DNA of 64,000 nt from Microbacteriaceae bacterium. GTDB taxonomy: Bacteria; Actinomycetota; Actinomycetes; Actinomycetales; Microbacteriaceae. The stretch is from the NCBI GenBank assembly GCA_024645175.1, contig JAHEGB010000001.1, positions 62,001 to 126,000 of the forward strand. Reading direction: 5' to 3'. The position numbers were made by a program, and so were the translations under genes. Under the pieces are notes generated by a model that saw only the letters and a list, made by a program, of their open reading frames with translations, was not told the origin of the DNA and searched no databases. This document shows, piece after piece, positions 29,455-40,314 of this stretch (its first letter is position 1; each line of letters opens with the position of its first letter).

Positions 29455-29637
29455 TTGGATAACGAGCCGAAGGAGTATTGGTTCAACACCAACACCAACG
29501 AAGTCGAGGTGGGCAAGCAAGTTGCTGCCATCTATCGAATCGGTCCGTTTTCAGACTATGCGAGCGCAGCACGTGCCTTAGAGATTCTGAAAGATCGAGC
29601 TAAGGCTTGGCGAGAAGAAGACGAGCGACGAGATTAG
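29455..29637 (+). CDS. Small SPOR-like domain protein
   Basis: 60 aa, YRIGPFSDYASAARALEIL; TTG start with AAAGGA SD. Confidence 0.6.
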   Translation: MDNEPKEYWFNTNTNEVEVGKQVAAIYRIGPFSDYASAARALEILKDRAKAWREEDERRD

Positions 29638-30437
29638 TCGCTGAAGGATTCTGCTTCATTCGGAAAGTTCGAAGACTCAACGTCAGCAACATATTGGCTC
29701 GCAGCCGAAAGCAATTGCTCGCGCAGGTTCACATACTGGCGAACAAACTTGCGAGGCTTGCCCTGAGTTAGCCCAGCGAAGTCGGTCCAGACCAAGATCT
29801 GGCCGTCGGTTTCTGAACCAGCGCCAATGCCAATTGTTGGAATAGCCAAAGTCTGGGTTATTTTGGCGGCTAGGTCTGCAGGAACGAGTTCGAGCACGAC
29901 GGCAAAAGCGCCTGCCTCTTGAACTGATAAGGCCTCAGCCATAACCTGATCTGCCGAGTCGCCGCGGCCTTGAACTTTGAAGCCGCCCAGGGCGTGAACG
30001 CTCTGCGGGGTGAAACCGATGTGGCCCATAACAGGAATTCCAGCTTCAACAATTGCTTTGATCTGTTCTGAGCTGCGCTTGCCACCTTCGAGCTTCACGG
30101 CAGCCGCACCGGTTTCTTTCATGATCTTGATTGCGTTGCGCACCGCGTCGGCTGGCTCTGCCTCATAGCTGCCAAACGGCATGTCTACAACGACAAGTGC
30201 TCGCGACGCTGCCTTAGCAACAGCTCGCCCCAGTGGAATGATTTCATCAACGGTGATGGCAAGAACGCTGTCGTGCGCGAGTGCGTTTTCGGCCGCAGAG
30301 TCTCCGACTAACAGAACATTGATTCCTGCCTCATCAAAGATCTCGGCGGTGAACTGGTCATATGAGGTGAGGCAAGAAAACTTGCGACCCGAGTTCTTGA
30401 ACTCTTGAAGATGCGAAACTCGCGCGATCTTTGCCAT
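29634..30437 (-). CDS. panB: 3-methyl-2-oxobutanoate hydroxymethyltransferase
   Basis: LTSYDQFTAEIFDEAGINVLLVGDSAA, VKLEGG, PVMGHIGFTPQSVHALGGFKVQG, IGIGAG. Confidence 0.95.
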   Translation of the reverse strand: MAKIARVSHLQEFKNSGRKFSCLTSYDQFTAEIFDEAGINVLLVGDSAAENALAHDSVLAITVDEIIPLGRAVAKAASRALVVVDMPFGSYEAEPADAVRNAIKIMKETGAAAVKLEGGKRSSEQIKAIVEAGIPVMGHIGFTPQSVHALGGFKVQGRGDSADQVMAEALSVQEAGAFAVVLELVPADLAAKITQTLAIPTIGIGAGSETDGQILVWTDFAGLTQGKPRKFVRQYVNLREQLLSAASQYVADVESSNFPNEAESFSD

Positions 30438-30833
30438 TTAGTTATTTCGCTTCCAGGCGTCGACTTCGATTTCGACAAGCATTTTCGGATTGATGAACTT
30501 GATCCCTGCCAACATGGTTGCCGCTGGGCGAATGTCGCCAAAGATCTCACCGTGTGCCTTGCCAACGGCATCCATGTCTTCTGCGTTGCTTAGATAAATT
30601 CTGCTTCTAACAACGTCGGCCAACGTGTAGCCAACCTGCGCTAGTGCTGATGCGATAACGCCTTCGAGCGCGACTTTGGTTTGGCCATAGGCATCACCCT
30701 CGTGCTGCAAGACACCGTCGACCGTTGCGGTCGATCCAGAGACGTGCACGTAGTCGCCGGCAACAGTTGCGCGTGAATAACCAATGACAGACTCCCATGG
30801 TCCGCCGCTTGAGATCAGTTTGTCTGCTGCCAT
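30438..30833 (-). CDS. RidA family protein
   Basis: YVHVSGSTATVDG..., LADVVRSRIYLSN, RPAATMLAGIKFINPKMLVEIEV; start moved to ATG at 30833 (longer ORF reading overlaps nadE). Confidence 0.85.
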   Translation of the reverse strand: MAADKLISSGGPWESVIGYSRATVAGDYVHVSGSTATVDGVLQHEGDAYGQTKVALEGVIASALAQVGYTLADVVRSRIYLSNAEDMDAVGKAHGEIFGDIRPAATMLAGIKFINPKMLVEIEVDAWKRNN

Positions 30834-30840
30834 TTTGTGC

Positions 30841-32493
30841 CTAACTGTATTTGTTTGTGATTGGTAGTCTGCGGTCACGGCCAAATGCCATGCCGGTGAT
30901 TTTTGGCCCGATAGCGCCTTGACGTCGCTTCCACTCTGCTCTATCGACAAGCCCAACAACGCGATCAACCGTTGCTGCCTCGAAGCCGAGTGCCTTGATT
31001 TGTTCGCGACCGAGCTTTCGTTCGATGTAGGCGTCAAGAATCTCGTCGAGCACGTCATATGGCGGCAGGCTGTCTTGATCTACCTGACCCGGTCTGAGCT
31101 CGGCCGAAGGCGGCTTGCTAATGCTGTTCTCTGGGATAGGAGCTGCCTGACCCTGCTGCGTGGCCCAGTCGTTGCGCCACCTAGCCAGTTGCCAGACCAG
31201 GGTCTTAGCGACATCTTTGAGCGGTGCGAAGCCACCAACCGAGTCGCCATAGATGGTGCTGTAACCGACAGCGAGTTCGGTTTTATTGCCAGTCGTAAGA
31301 GTCAGGTGACCCTCTTGGTTGCTGAGTGACATCAAAATTGTTCCGCGAACTCGAGCCTGCAGGTTTTCTGCCGAAGTGTCTTTTAGCTTGAGCTGCTTCT
31401 CGAGTTCTTTAACCGCACCCTTGATTGGTTCGGTGCGAATGTTGATGCCGAGTCGCTTTGCCAGATCGAATGCGTCGCTCTTTGAGTGATCGCTCGAATA
31501 CTTGCTAGGCATCGATACGCCGAACACTCGGTGTGAGCCGAGCGCATCGACAGCGAGGGCCGCGCAAACGGCCGAGTCGATTCCACCGCTGAGTCCCAAG
31601 ATGACCGACTTGAAATTGTTCTTGTTGACATAGTCGCGAAGTCCGAGCACGAGAGCGTTCCAGATTTGCCAGTTGTCATCTTGCTTATGTGATGCAATCT
31701 CGCTCACGGCTGCGATTTCTCGTTTGCTGGTGATGTCAAAAAGCAGCAAGTCTTGATCGAACTGCTTGCCGCGACCGATTAGTTTTTGGTCGGCATCAAT
31801 CATTAGCGAGTCGCCATCGAAAACCAAATCGTCTTGCCCGCCAACGAGGTTCACGTAGGCAACGGCAACGTCTTGTTTCGCTGCTAGGTTCTTGACCAGC
31901 TCGACCCGACGGTCATCCTTGTCGATTTCAAACGGAGAGCCGTTAAGCACAAGCGCGATGTCGGTATTCTCTTCGCGCAACTTGGCAACCGGGCCACCCT
32001 CTTGCCAGATGTCTTCACAGATCAACATTGAAAACTTGAGGTCGCCCAATTCGAAGCTGATCAGTTGGTCGCCCGGAACGAAGATGCGGTACTCGTCGAA
32101 AACTGAGTAGTTCGGCAGGTGGTGTTTGGCGTATCCTGCCCAGACTTTGCCTTCGCGAATCAGCACGGCGGCGTTCTGGGCAATGGCCCAAGGTGAGCGA
32201 TGTTCTTCGGCGACGATGGCCGGGGTGCCAAGCACCACAACAATTTGGCCGAGGCCTCGCTCGTTTAGCTCGACTGCGAAGTTCTTTACGGCCTCGACAC
32301 TGTCGTTCAAAAAGCTTTCACGAGTGGCAAGGTCTTCGATCGGGTAGCCAGAGGCAACCATCTCTGCAAAAACCACAATTGCGGCGCCTTTTTCGGCGGC
32401 TTCTTCAACTCGTTCTAGGCAGGTGCGCAAATTGCCAGAAAGGTCACCAACGACGGGGTTGGTTTGCGCCAAGGCAATGCGAATCGGGGGCAT
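30841..32493 (-). CDS. nadE: Glutamine-dependent NAD+ synthetase
   Basis: N-terminal nitrilase domain (ICEDIWQEGGP), ILGLSGGIDSAVCAALAVDALG, GVSMPSKYSSDHS; start at ATG 32493. Confidence 0.95.
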   Translation of the reverse strand: MPPIRIALAQTNPVVGDLSGNLRTCLERVEEAAEKGAAIVVFAEMVASGYPIEDLATRESFLNDSVEAVKNFAVELNERGLGQIVVVLGTPAIVAEEHRSPWAIAQNAAVLIREGKVWAGYAKHHLPNYSVFDEYRIFVPGDQLISFELGDLKFSMLICEDIWQEGGPVAKLREENTDIALVLNGSPFEIDKDDRRVELVKNLAAKQDVAVAYVNLVGGQDDLVFDGDSLMIDADQKLIGRGKQFDQDLLLFDITSKREIAAVSEIASHKQDDNWQIWNALVLGLRDYVNKNNFKSVILGLSGGIDSAVCAALAVDALGSHRVFGVSMPSKYSSDHSKSDAFDLAKRLGINIRTEPIKGAVKELEKQLKLKDTSAENLQARVRGTILMSLSNQEGHLTLTTGNKTELAVGYSTIYGDSVGGFAPLKDVAKTLVWQLARWRNDWATQQGQAAPIPENSISKPPSAELRPGQVDQDSLPPYDVLDEILDAYIERKLGREQIKALGFEAATVDRVVGLVDRAEWKRRQGAIGPKITGMAFGRDRRLPITNKYS

Positions 32494-32532
32494 AACGACT
32501 AGCCTAATAGCAGGCAAAGAGAGGACAACCCG

Positions 32533-33870
32533 ATGGATAAGCAGACAGATTTTGTGCTTAGAACTATCGAGGAGCGAGGCGTAAAGTTCGTTCGACTTTG
32601 GTTCACAGACGTTGCAGGCACGCTCAAGTCGGTAGCAATTGCGCCGGCAGAGGTAGAGGGCGCATTCGCCGAGGGTCTTGGCTTCGATGGTTCGGCCATC
32701 GAGGGGCTAGCTCGCACGTATGAGGCCGACATGCTCGCGGTTCCTGACCCAAGCACCTTTCAGATTCTTCCGTGGCGCGGCGAAATCGACCCAACCGCTC
32801 GCATGTTCTGTGACATTCAGACCCCTGATGGCCTTCCGGCAGCCGCTGACCCGCGCAATGTGCTGCGCAGGGCTTTGGCCAAGGCATCAGACCTAGGGTT
32901 CTCGTTCTACATTCACCCTGAAATCGAGTTCTACCTGCTCAAGTCGGCTCAGTTCGGCGAAGAGGGTCCGATTCCGGTCGATAAGGCCGGCTACTTCGAC
33001 AACGTTCCTGGTGGCACCGCACACGACTTCAGACGTCGCGCCGTTTCGATGCTCGAGCAATTGGGCATCTCAGTCGAGTTCAGCCACCACGAGGGTGGCC
33101 CTGGCCAAAACGAGATTGATCTGCGTTACGCAGACGCGCTCACAATGGCAGACAACATCATGACCTTCAGAACAGTGATCAAAGAGGTCGCTATCGAGCA
33201 GGGCGTCTATGCGACATTCATGCCAAAGCCTTTCACCGAGCACCCTGGTTCTGGAATGCACACTCACATGTCGCTTTTCGAAGGTGACACGAACGCATTC
33301 TTCGACCCGAGTTCGCAATATCACCTGAGCAAGACCGCAAAGCACTTCATTGCCGGTCTTCTTCGTCACGCTCCTGAGATCACTGCCGTCACCAACCAAT
33401 ACGTCAACTCATACAAGCGACTCTGGGGCGGCGGCGAGGCTCCTTCGTTTGTTTGCTGGGGTCACAACAATCGCTCGGCGCTCATCCGCGTTCCGTTATA
33501 CAAGCCGAACAAGGGCAACTCGTCACGCATTGAGTACCGCGCAATCGATTCTGCTGCGAACCCATACCTGGCCTATGCGCTTATTTTGGCTGCCGGTCTG
33601 AAGGGCATCGAAAACGAATACGAGCTTCCGTCAGAAACCGAAGACAACGTATGGGCACTCAACGATGCAGAGCGTCGCGCGATGGGAATTCAGCCGCTGC
33701 CACAGTCGCTTGACCACGCAATCAGAAAACTCGAAGAGTCAGAGCTCGCCGCAGAAACACTCGGCGAAGAGGTCTTCAGCTATGTTCTTGCAAATAAGCG
33801 TCGCGAGTGGAGCGAATATCGTTCACAGGTTACTCAGTACGAACTAAAGCAGAACCTAGAAGTTCTCTAG
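32533..33870 (+). CDS. glnA2: Glutamine synthetase, GlnA2-like (type I)
   Basis: WFTDVAGTLKSVAI, EGLGFDGSAIEGLA, HEGGPGQNEIDLRYADAL, NKGNSSRIEYRAIDSAANPYLAYA; no NLYDLPPEE-like Tyr motif. Confidence 0.92.
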   Translation: MDKQTDFVLRTIEERGVKFVRLWFTDVAGTLKSVAIAPAEVEGAFAEGLGFDGSAIEGLARTYEADMLAVPDPSTFQILPWRGEIDPTARMFCDIQTPDGLPAAADPRNVLRRALAKASDLGFSFYIHPEIEFYLLKSAQFGEEGPIPVDKAGYFDNVPGGTAHDFRRRAVSMLEQLGISVEFSHHEGGPGQNEIDLRYADALTMADNIMTFRTVIKEVAIEQGVYATFMPKPFTEHPGSGMHTHMSLFEGDTNAFFDPSSQYHLSKTAKHFIAGLLRHAPEITAVTNQYVNSYKRLWGGGEAPSFVCWGHNNRSALIRVPLYKPNKGNSSRIEYRAIDSAANPYLAYALILAAGLKGIENEYELPSETEDNVWALNDAERRAMGIQPLPQSLDHAIRKLEESELAAETLGEEVFSYVLANKRREWSEYRSQVTQYELKQNLEVL

Positions 33871-33877
33871 TTGCAAC

Positions 33878-36800
33878 ATGGCTGAGGCTAGGTCGTCAAG
33901 TCTTTCTGAGCTAGCTCGGTTCGGCTTCATAAACCTGAGCGAAACCGTCGCCAAGCTCGACCAACTTGTCAAACAGGTTGGTGACGCCGGCAGATCTGCA
34001 CTCGCAAGCCTTGGCAGGTCTGCTAACCCAGACCAAGCACTCAATTATCTGCTCACTCTTGCCGAAGTTGATAAGGCCAAGACCAAGAAGTTGCTCGGCA
34101 AAGAAGATTCTGCCGTTCGCCTTTGTCGCCTTCTCGGAGCTTCAGAAGCCATGGGAGACCTGCTGCGCCGCAAGCCTGAGTTGCTCGCGCTGCTTGAGAG
34201 AACCATCGACCGACCAAAGTCGGCTGTCGAGCTGCGTGACAGTTTGGTCGAGAGTGCCACCGCAGAGCTCAAGTCTGACTTTGAGGCGCAGAGAGCTTGG
34301 TCTGCGCTTCGATTTGCCTATCGAAAAGAACTGCTGCAAATCGCAGTCTTTGACCTAAGTCAGGCCGATCAAGAACACGGATTGCCGATTGTGGCTGCAG
34401 CCCTTGCAGACTTGGCCGGAGCCGCGCTCGAGGGTGCAATCGAGATCGCACGATTCGAGTTAAAACACTCAACCGAACACGGCACCTTCAGCGCCGAAGA
34501 GGTTGATGCCACGAGGTTTGCTGTTATCGCCATGGGCAAGTGTGGCGCACGAGAGCTCAACTACATCAGCGACGTTGATGTGATCTTTGTTGGCGAATCA
34601 GGTTCAGCAGCAATTGATAACGCTCGTGCCATCGAAATCTCAACTCGCTTGGCAACGCGAATGATGCGCGCGATTGACGGCACAGCGCAAGAACCAATGC
34701 TTTGGCAGGTTGACCCGAATCTTCGCCCAGAAGGAAAGAGCGGTGCACTAGTTCGCACTCTCGAATCGCACGTTGCCTACTATGACCGCTGGGCACAGAG
34801 CTGGGAGTTTCAGGCTTTGTTGAAGGCACGACCAATTGCAGGCGACATGCTTTTGGGCCAGGCCTATGTGAACGCACTCGCACCTAAGGTATGGGCCTCG
34901 GCAGCGCGTGAGGGTTTTGTCGACTCTGCTCAAAAGATGCGCGAGCGAGTTACCGACAATATTTCTTCAAGTGAAATCGATTCTCAGATTAAGTTGGGCC
35001 CGGGCGGTCTGCGCGACATCGAGTTCACTGTGCAATTGCTTCAGTTGGTGCATGGTCGCACAGATGAAACTCTAAGAAACCGCGACACCATCAGCGCAAT
35101 TTCAGCACTGTCAGCCGGTGGATACATCGGCAGGGCAGAGGCAGATTCGTTCAGCAGGCATTACCGCTTCTTGAGGCTTCTCGAACACCGAATTCAACTC
35201 AGTCAAATGCGAAGAACTCACCTGATGCCGAGTTCTGAGACGGCGAGACGATCGCTTGCTCGCTCGATTGACCCAAAGGGCAATGCCGAGAGCCTGATTG
35301 AGCGATGGGAGTCGGTGAAAATCGAAGTTCGCGGTTTGCACCAGCGAATCTTCTACCGCCCACTGCTCAGCGCCGTCGCAAAGCTCGAAGACAGCACGCT
35401 TGAACTTTCGTCGGGTCAAGCCCAAGACCGCCTGGCAGCAATCGGCTTTGTCGACCCAAAGGGTGCGCTCGCGCAGATTGCAGCCCTGACGAGCGGCCTG
35501 TCGAGACGTGCCGCGATTCAACGTCAACTTTTGCCGGTGCTGTTGCAATGGTTCTCTCAGGGAACCGACCCAGACGCCGCCTTGCTTGCCTTCAGAAGGC
35601 TCAGTGAAGACCTGGGAGAGTCGCACTGGTATCTCAGAATGCTGCGCGATTCAACCGGCGCAGCCGAGCGAATGACGCAGGTGCTATCAAATAGCCGACT
35701 CGCGACGAGCCTGTTCGAGCGCATTCCCGAAGCGGCAGCGTGGTTCGAGAACGAGAGCGATCTGCAGCCGCTTTCTTCGGTGGCAATTGCTGCCGAACTT
35801 GAAGCAATAATCGAACGGCACGAAGATACAGACACTGCCATCGCCTCAATCAAACAGATTCGTCGCCGCGAAACACTCAGAATTGCCCTTGGCGCTGTGC
35901 TTGGCGATCTCAACATCGAACAGGTGAGTGAGGCACTGTCTGTCATCAGTGAGCTTTATCTCAAGTTCATGCTCGAGGTTGCTCTTGAATACGAAGCATT
36001 AGACGCTCCTCGAGCTGAAATCGAGCAAGCGCTCGATTTTGGAATAGTTGCGATGGGTCGCTTTGGCGGCGGCGAACTTGGTTTCGGTTCAGACGCCGAT
36101 GTCATGTATGTCTATCAAGCGCTCAATGGTTTCGATGCTGATCGAGCGCAGAAAATGGCAGAGAGGCTTGTTGCTCAATTGAAAAAGTTGACAGCTGACC
36201 CACTTCTTGAATTTGAAATTGACATCGATCTTCGCCCAGAGGGCAAGAACGGTGCTGTCGCTCGATCGATCGACTCCTACGAGAACTACTACCAGCGTTG
36301 GGCCGACACCTGGGAGGCACAGGCGCTGCTTCGTGCGAGAGTCATTGCAGGTTCAAAGCAACTCATCGAAGACTTCACTGTGATCATCGACCGCTATCGC
36401 TATCCGACAGAAATGAAGCCGACAGCGATCACAGAGATTCGCAGAATTAAGGCTCGAGTCGAATCAGAGAGGCTTCCGCAGGGGGCAGACCCTAAACGCC
36501 ATCTCAAACTTGGTCGAGGTTCACTTAGCGATGTCGAGTGGCTCGTGCAGTTGTACCAGATGAAATTTGGAGCGCTGCACCCGAGCATTCGAAACCCCAA
36601 AACCCTTGCTGCTCTAGAGGCAATGGTCGAAGTGAAACTGATCGAGGCTCACGATGCAAGAGTCTTGACCGAGGCCTGGACTTTGGCTTCGCGCGTGCGC
36701 TCTGCAAGCGTGCTGTGGGCGAATAAGCGCACAGATGTTCTGCCAACCGACAGAAAGCAACTCGAGGGCCTTGCGCGCATTTTGGAATACCCAGCCGGGG

Positions 36801-36880
36801 GAGCAACTCAACTCGAAGAGGACTACCTCGCCCACACTAGGCGTGCGCGTATGGTTTTCGAGCGTCTCTTCTTCGCATAG
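33878..36880 (+). CDS. glnE: Bifunctional glutamine synthetase adenylyltransferase/deadenylase
   Basis: Two nucleotidyltransferase halves GKCGARELNYISDVDVIFV and GRFGGGELGFGSDADVMYVY; duplicated DLRPEGK(S/N)GA. Confidence 0.96.
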   Translation: MAEARSSSLSELARFGFINLSETVAKLDQLVKQVGDAGRSALASLGRSANPDQALNYLLTLAEVDKAKTKKLLGKEDSAVRLCRLLGASEAMGDLLRRKPELLALLERTIDRPKSAVELRDSLVESATAELKSDFEAQRAWSALRFAYRKELLQIAVFDLSQADQEHGLPIVAAALADLAGAALEGAIEIARFELKHSTEHGTFSAEEVDATRFAVIAMGKCGARELNYISDVDVIFVGESGSAAIDNARAIEISTRLATRMMRAIDGTAQEPMLWQVDPNLRPEGKSGALVRTLESHVAYYDRWAQSWEFQALLKARPIAGDMLLGQAYVNALAPKVWASAAREGFVDSAQKMRERVTDNISSSEIDSQIKLGPGGLRDIEFTVQLLQLVHGRTDETLRNRDTISAISALSAGGYIGRAEADSFSRHYRFLRLLEHRIQLSQMRRTHLMPSSETARRSLARSIDPKGNAESLIERWESVKIEVRGLHQRIFYRPLLSAVAKLEDSTLELSSGQAQDRLAAIGFVDPKGALAQIAALTSGLSRRAAIQRQLLPVLLQWFSQGTDPDAALLAFRRLSEDLGESHWYLRMLRDSTGAAERMTQVLSNSRLATSLFERIPEAAAWFENESDLQPLSSVAIAAELEAIIERHEDTDTAIASIKQIRRRETLRIALGAVLGDLNIEQVSEALSVISELYLKFMLEVALEYEALDAPRAEIEQALDFGIVAMGRFGGGELGFGSDADVMYVYQALNGFDADRAQKMAERLVAQLKKLTADPLLEFEIDIDLRPEGKNGAVARSIDSYENYYQRWADTWEAQALLRARVIAGSKQLIEDFTVIIDRYRYPTEMKPTAITEIRRIKARVESERLPQGADPKRHLKLGRGSLSDVEWLVQLYQMKFGALHPSIRNPKTLAALEAMVEVKLIEAHDARVLTEAWTLASRVRSASVLWANKRTDVLPTDRKQLEGLARILEYPAGGATQLEEDYLAHTRRARMVFERLFFA

Positions 36881-36896
36881 AACAATCGGCTTAAAC

Positions 36897-36931
36897 AAAA
36901 GTGCCCCACCACGTAGGCGGGGCACTTTTTT
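36897..36931 (+). terminator. Intrinsic terminator after glnE
   Basis: GTGCCCC-accacgtaggc-GGGGCAC followed by TTTTTT. Confidence 0.85.
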
Positions 36932-36985
36932 GTTACGACTAAACGCCTTTAGTGTGAAAAATGGCAGACCATTTTTCAACTATGG

Positions 36986-38434
36986 CTAAACGCCATAGTA
37001 AAGCTCGAACTCGTATGGGTGAGGGCGAAGAGCGATCGGAAGGATTTCCTTCTCGCGCTTGTAGTCAATCCATGTCTCGATTAGGTCCTTGGTGAAGACA
37101 TCGCCGGCTAGCAAGTAGTCGTGGTCTGCCTCAAGTGCCTGAAGAACTAGCTCGAGGTTGCCTGGAACCTGAGGAATGTTCTTTGCTTCCTCTGGTGGCA
37201 ACTCGTACAAGTCTTTGTCGACTGGTGCGTGTGGCTCGATGCGGTTCTTGATGCCGTCAAGGCCAGCCATCAACATCGCTGCAAAAGCGAGGTATGGGTT
37301 GCTTGATGCGTCAGGAGCGCGGAACTCGATGCGCTTCGCCTTCGGGTTGGTTCCGGTCATCGGAATGCGGATTGCAGCCGAGCGGTTTCCGGCAGAGTAA
37401 ACAAGGTTCACTGGAGCTTCGAAACCTGGAACCAAACGGTGGTAGCTGTTCACGGTTGGGTTGGTGAATGCAAGAAGTGAAGGTGCGTGCTTCAAGATTC
37501 CACCGATGTACCAACGAGCGAGGTCTGAAAGACCGCCGTAGCCTGACTCGTCGTAGAACAATGGCTTGCCGTCTTTCCAGAGTGACTGGTGAACGTGCAT
37601 TCCCGAACCGTTGTCACCGAATAGTGGCTTCGGCATGAAGGTTGCGGTCTTGCCCCAGCGGTGAGCGACGTTCTTGACGATGTACTTGAACTTGAGCACG
37701 TCGTCTGCGGCGCTAACTAGAGTGTCGAAGCGGTAGTTGATCTCGCCCTGACCTGCGGTGCCAACCTCGTGGTGGCTGCGCTCGACCTGAAGGCGAGCCT
37801 TCTCGAGTTCGAGAACGATGTCGTCTCGCATGTCTGCGTGCTGGTCGACTGGAGTAACAGGAAAGTATCCACCCTTGTACGGGGTCTTGTTAGCAAGGTT
37901 GCCGCCAAGTCCGTCGATGCGCTCGTCGCGGCCTGAGTTCCAAGCTGCTTCGCTTGAGTCGATCGAGTGCATTGAGCTGTTGTTCTTGTATTCGTAGCGA
38001 ACGTCATCGAAGATGAAGAACTCTGCTTCTGGAGCAAAGAATGCGGTGTCTGCGATGCCGGTGCTCGCTAGGTAAGCCTCTGCCTTCTTGGCAACCTGGC
38101 GTGGGTCGCGACCGTAGATCTCGCCGTTGCGTGGGTTGTAGATGTCGAAGACCATTACCAAAGTTGAGTTGTCGCGGAACTCGTCAACATATGCGGTGGT
38201 CACATCAGGAATCAACTGCATGTCTGATTCGTGAATCGATGCGAAACCACGGATAGATGAACCGTCGAATAGCTGGCCATCGCGGAAGAAGTCTTCGTCG
38301 ATCATTGCAGCAGGCAAGTTGAAGTGCTGCTGAACACCAGGTAGGTCGGTGAAACGAACATCTAGAAACTTGATGTCGTTGTCTTTGATGTACTTCACTA
38401 CTTCAGATGCAGTAGTAAACATTGGGGTAGACAT
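36986..38434 (-). CDS. glnA: Glutamine synthetase type I, GlnA1-like
   Basis: [62 protein letters not shown] adenylylation-type motif. Confidence 0.95.
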   Translation of the reverse strand: MSTPMFTTASEVVKYIKDNDIKFLDVRFTDLPGVQQHFNLPAAMIDEDFFRDGQLFDGSSIRGFASIHESDMQLIPDVTTAYVDEFRDNSTLVMVFDIYNPRNGEIYGRDPRQVAKKAEAYLASTGIADTAFFAPEAEFFIFDDVRYEYKNNSSMHSIDSSEAAWNSGRDERIDGLGGNLANKTPYKGGYFPVTPVDQHADMRDDIVLELEKARLQVERSHHEVGTAGQGEINYRFDTLVSAADDVLKFKYIVKNVAHRWGKTATFMPKPLFGDNGSGMHVHQSLWKDGKPLFYDESGYGGLSDLARWYIGGILKHAPSLLAFTNPTVNSYHRLVPGFEAPVNLVYSAGNRSAAIRIPMTGTNPKAKRIEFRAPDASSNPYLAFAAMLMAGLDGIKNRIEPHAPVDKDLYELPPEEAKNIPQVPGNLELVLQALEADHDYLLAGDVFTKDLIETWIDYKREKEILPIALRPHPYEFELYYGV

Positions 38435-38551
38435 AGGGGAATCCCTTCAATAAATGGATGGGGTGCCTGGCGCATCATTAAGCCATCCCGTAAATTCTAC
38501 TGACGCCGGCGGGGCGGTCTGAGCAGCAAATGTTTCGGTCATGTAAAAACT

Positions 38552-38577
38552 TAGAGCCCCGCTTTCGCGAGGCTCTA
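38552..38577 (-). terminator. Hairpin terminator downstream of the DUF4191 gene
   Basis: TAGAGCC...CGC-TTTC-GCG...GGCTCTA; minus-strand readout followed by AGTTTTTA. Confidence 0.6.
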
Positions 38578-38597
38578 GAGGTCGTTTAGCAAGGTTT

Positions 38598-39302
38598 TTA
38601 GCGTCGAGGGGCACGCATGCGGCTAGGGTCGATGCCCTTCGGAACCGGAATGTTCATACCGATTGAGTCAAGACGGTTTGCGACAACCGAAACTTCGCTG
38701 CGGTTCAATGAGCGCTTGAGCTTCAGAATTGTGCGGCCCAGTTTGGCTAGCGGAACCGACTTTTCGTCGCCCGGAATCACATAGAAGGCATTGGTGGTTA
38801 CGCCCGGTGCAATTCGAGCAACCTTGCGGCGCTCATCTTCGACCATGGTCTGAACTCGAGCTCGAGAAGAGCCTTCGCCAATCAGAACAACTCCACCAGG
38901 GCCAACCGCGCGGTAAACCATCTCTTGGGTTTTTGGGCTGATGTGAACTGGCATCTCGCTAAAGCGCCAGCCTCGGCGAAGAGCGCTGTTAAGCACAGCT
39001 CCGGCAGCGCCTGGTTGACCTTCGAAGCGGGCATACGCGGCAGCCTCTGCGCGACGAGACAAGACAATCATTGCGACCAATAGACCGGTGACACCACCGA
39101 GAGAGCCCCAAAGAATCATTGCAATCGGTGCACCGGGTGCAACGATGCTTGCTACGCCAAGGCCGAGACCAAGGGGAGCGATGAAGCCGAGAATGGCTAA
39201 ACCGAGAGCGCCTTTATCGTTTTTTACGGTTGCCCCGTAGATCTTCAGAAGTTGACGGAATCGCCCTGGTTCACGGGTCGCTTTGTTTGCGTTCTTTGCC
39301 AT
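38598..39302 (-). CDS. DUF4191 domain-containing membrane protein
   Basis: LLKIYGATVKNDKGALGLAI, two TM helices, GVVLIGEGSSRARVQTMVEDERRKVARIAPGV. Confidence 0.85.
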   Translation of the reverse strand: MAKNANKATREPGRFRQLLKIYGATVKNDKGALGLAILGFIAPLGLGLGVASIVAPGAPIAMILWGSLGGVTGLLVAMIVLSRRAEAAAYARFEGQPGAAGAVLNSALRRGWRFSEMPVHISPKTQEMVYRAVGPGGVVLIGEGSSRARVQTMVEDERRKVARIAPGVTTNAFYVIPGDEKSVPLAKLGRTILKLKRSLNRSEVSVVANRLDSIGMNIPVPKGIDPSRMRAPRR

Positions 39303-39321
39303 GCCCAATAGCCTAAACGAT

Positions 39322-40314
39322 TTAGTGAACGGCTTGGCTGAAGCCGTCTGCGGCAGCGGCGTCTGCCAGGTGCTGAAGGTGCGCCGGAATCTCGCGACCC
39401 TTCTTCAACATCGATTGAGCCCAAAGTCTGCCGGCACGATAAGAAGATCGAACCAGTGGCCCGCTGAGCACGCCGATGAAACCAATCTCTTCTGCAATGC
39501 CCTTGAGCTCAACGAACTCCTGTGGCTTTACCCAACGGTCAACGGGGTGGTGGCGTGGGGTAGGTCGAAGGTACTGAGTGATTGTGATGATGTCAGTTCC
39601 GGCGTCGTGCAGATCTTTCAAAGCCTGGATGATCTCTTCGGTGGTTTCGCCCATGCCGAGAATCAAGTTTGATTTGGTTACGAGTCCGTAATCTCTCGCC
39701 TGAGTAATAACGTCGAGCGAGCGTTCATATCTGAAGGCCGGGCGAATCTGCTTGAAGATTCTCGGAACGGTCTCAACGTTGTGAGCGAAGACCTCTGGCG
39801 CAGCGTCAAAAACCAACTTCAAGAGGTCAGGGTTTCCTGAAAAGTCTGGAACCAGAATCTCTACACCGGTGCCAGGCGACTGCTGGTGAATTTGTCGAAT
39901 GGTCTCGGCGTAAAGCCAGGCACCTTCGTCTTCAAGGTCATCGCGTGCGACTCCGGTGACGGTTGCATAGCGCAACTGCATCTGGGTGACAGACTCGCCA
40001 ACTCGACGAGGCTCATCGGCATCGAACTCAGCAGGCTTGCCGGTGTCAATCTGGCAAAAGTCGCAGCGTCGCGTGCACTGTGATCCGCCGATAAGAAAAG
40101 TAGCTTCGCGGTCTTCCCAGCATTCATAGATGTTCGGGCAACCGGCTTCTTGGCAAACGGTGTGCAAACCCTCGGTCTTCACAAGTGCCTGAAGCGCCTG
40201 ATATTCAGGACCCATCTTGGCGCGAGTCTTGATCCACTCCGGTTTGCGTTCAATCGGAACAGATGCATTTCGCACCTCAATGCGAAGCAGCTTGCGTTCT
40301 GGTTTGTCGTTCAT
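39322..40314 (-). CDS. lipA: Lipoyl synthase
   Basis: [13 protein letters not shown] and [11 protein letters not shown] radical SAM motifs. Confidence 0.97.
   Translation of the reverse strand: MNDKPERKLLRIEVRNASVPIERKPEWIKTRAKMGPEYQALQALVKTEGLHTVCQEAGCPNIYECWEDREATFLIGGSQCTRRCDFCQIDTGKPAEFDADEPRRVGESVTQMQLRYATVTGVARDDLEDEGAWLYAETIRQIHQQSPGTGVEILVPDFSGNPDLLKLVFDAAPEVFAHNVETVPRIFKQIRPAFRYERSLDVITQARDYGLVTKSNLILGMGETTEEIIQALKDLHDAGTDIITITQYLRPTPRHHPVDRWVKPQEFVELKGIAEEIGFIGVLSGPLVRSSYRAGRLWAQSMLKKGREIPAHLQHLADAAAADGFSQAVH

Noticed and set aside
30834-31058. N-terminal 75-codon extension of the RidA ORF
   Set aside because: Lies inside nadE coding sequence on the same strand in another frame; RidA homology begins near MAADKLISSGG at 30833.
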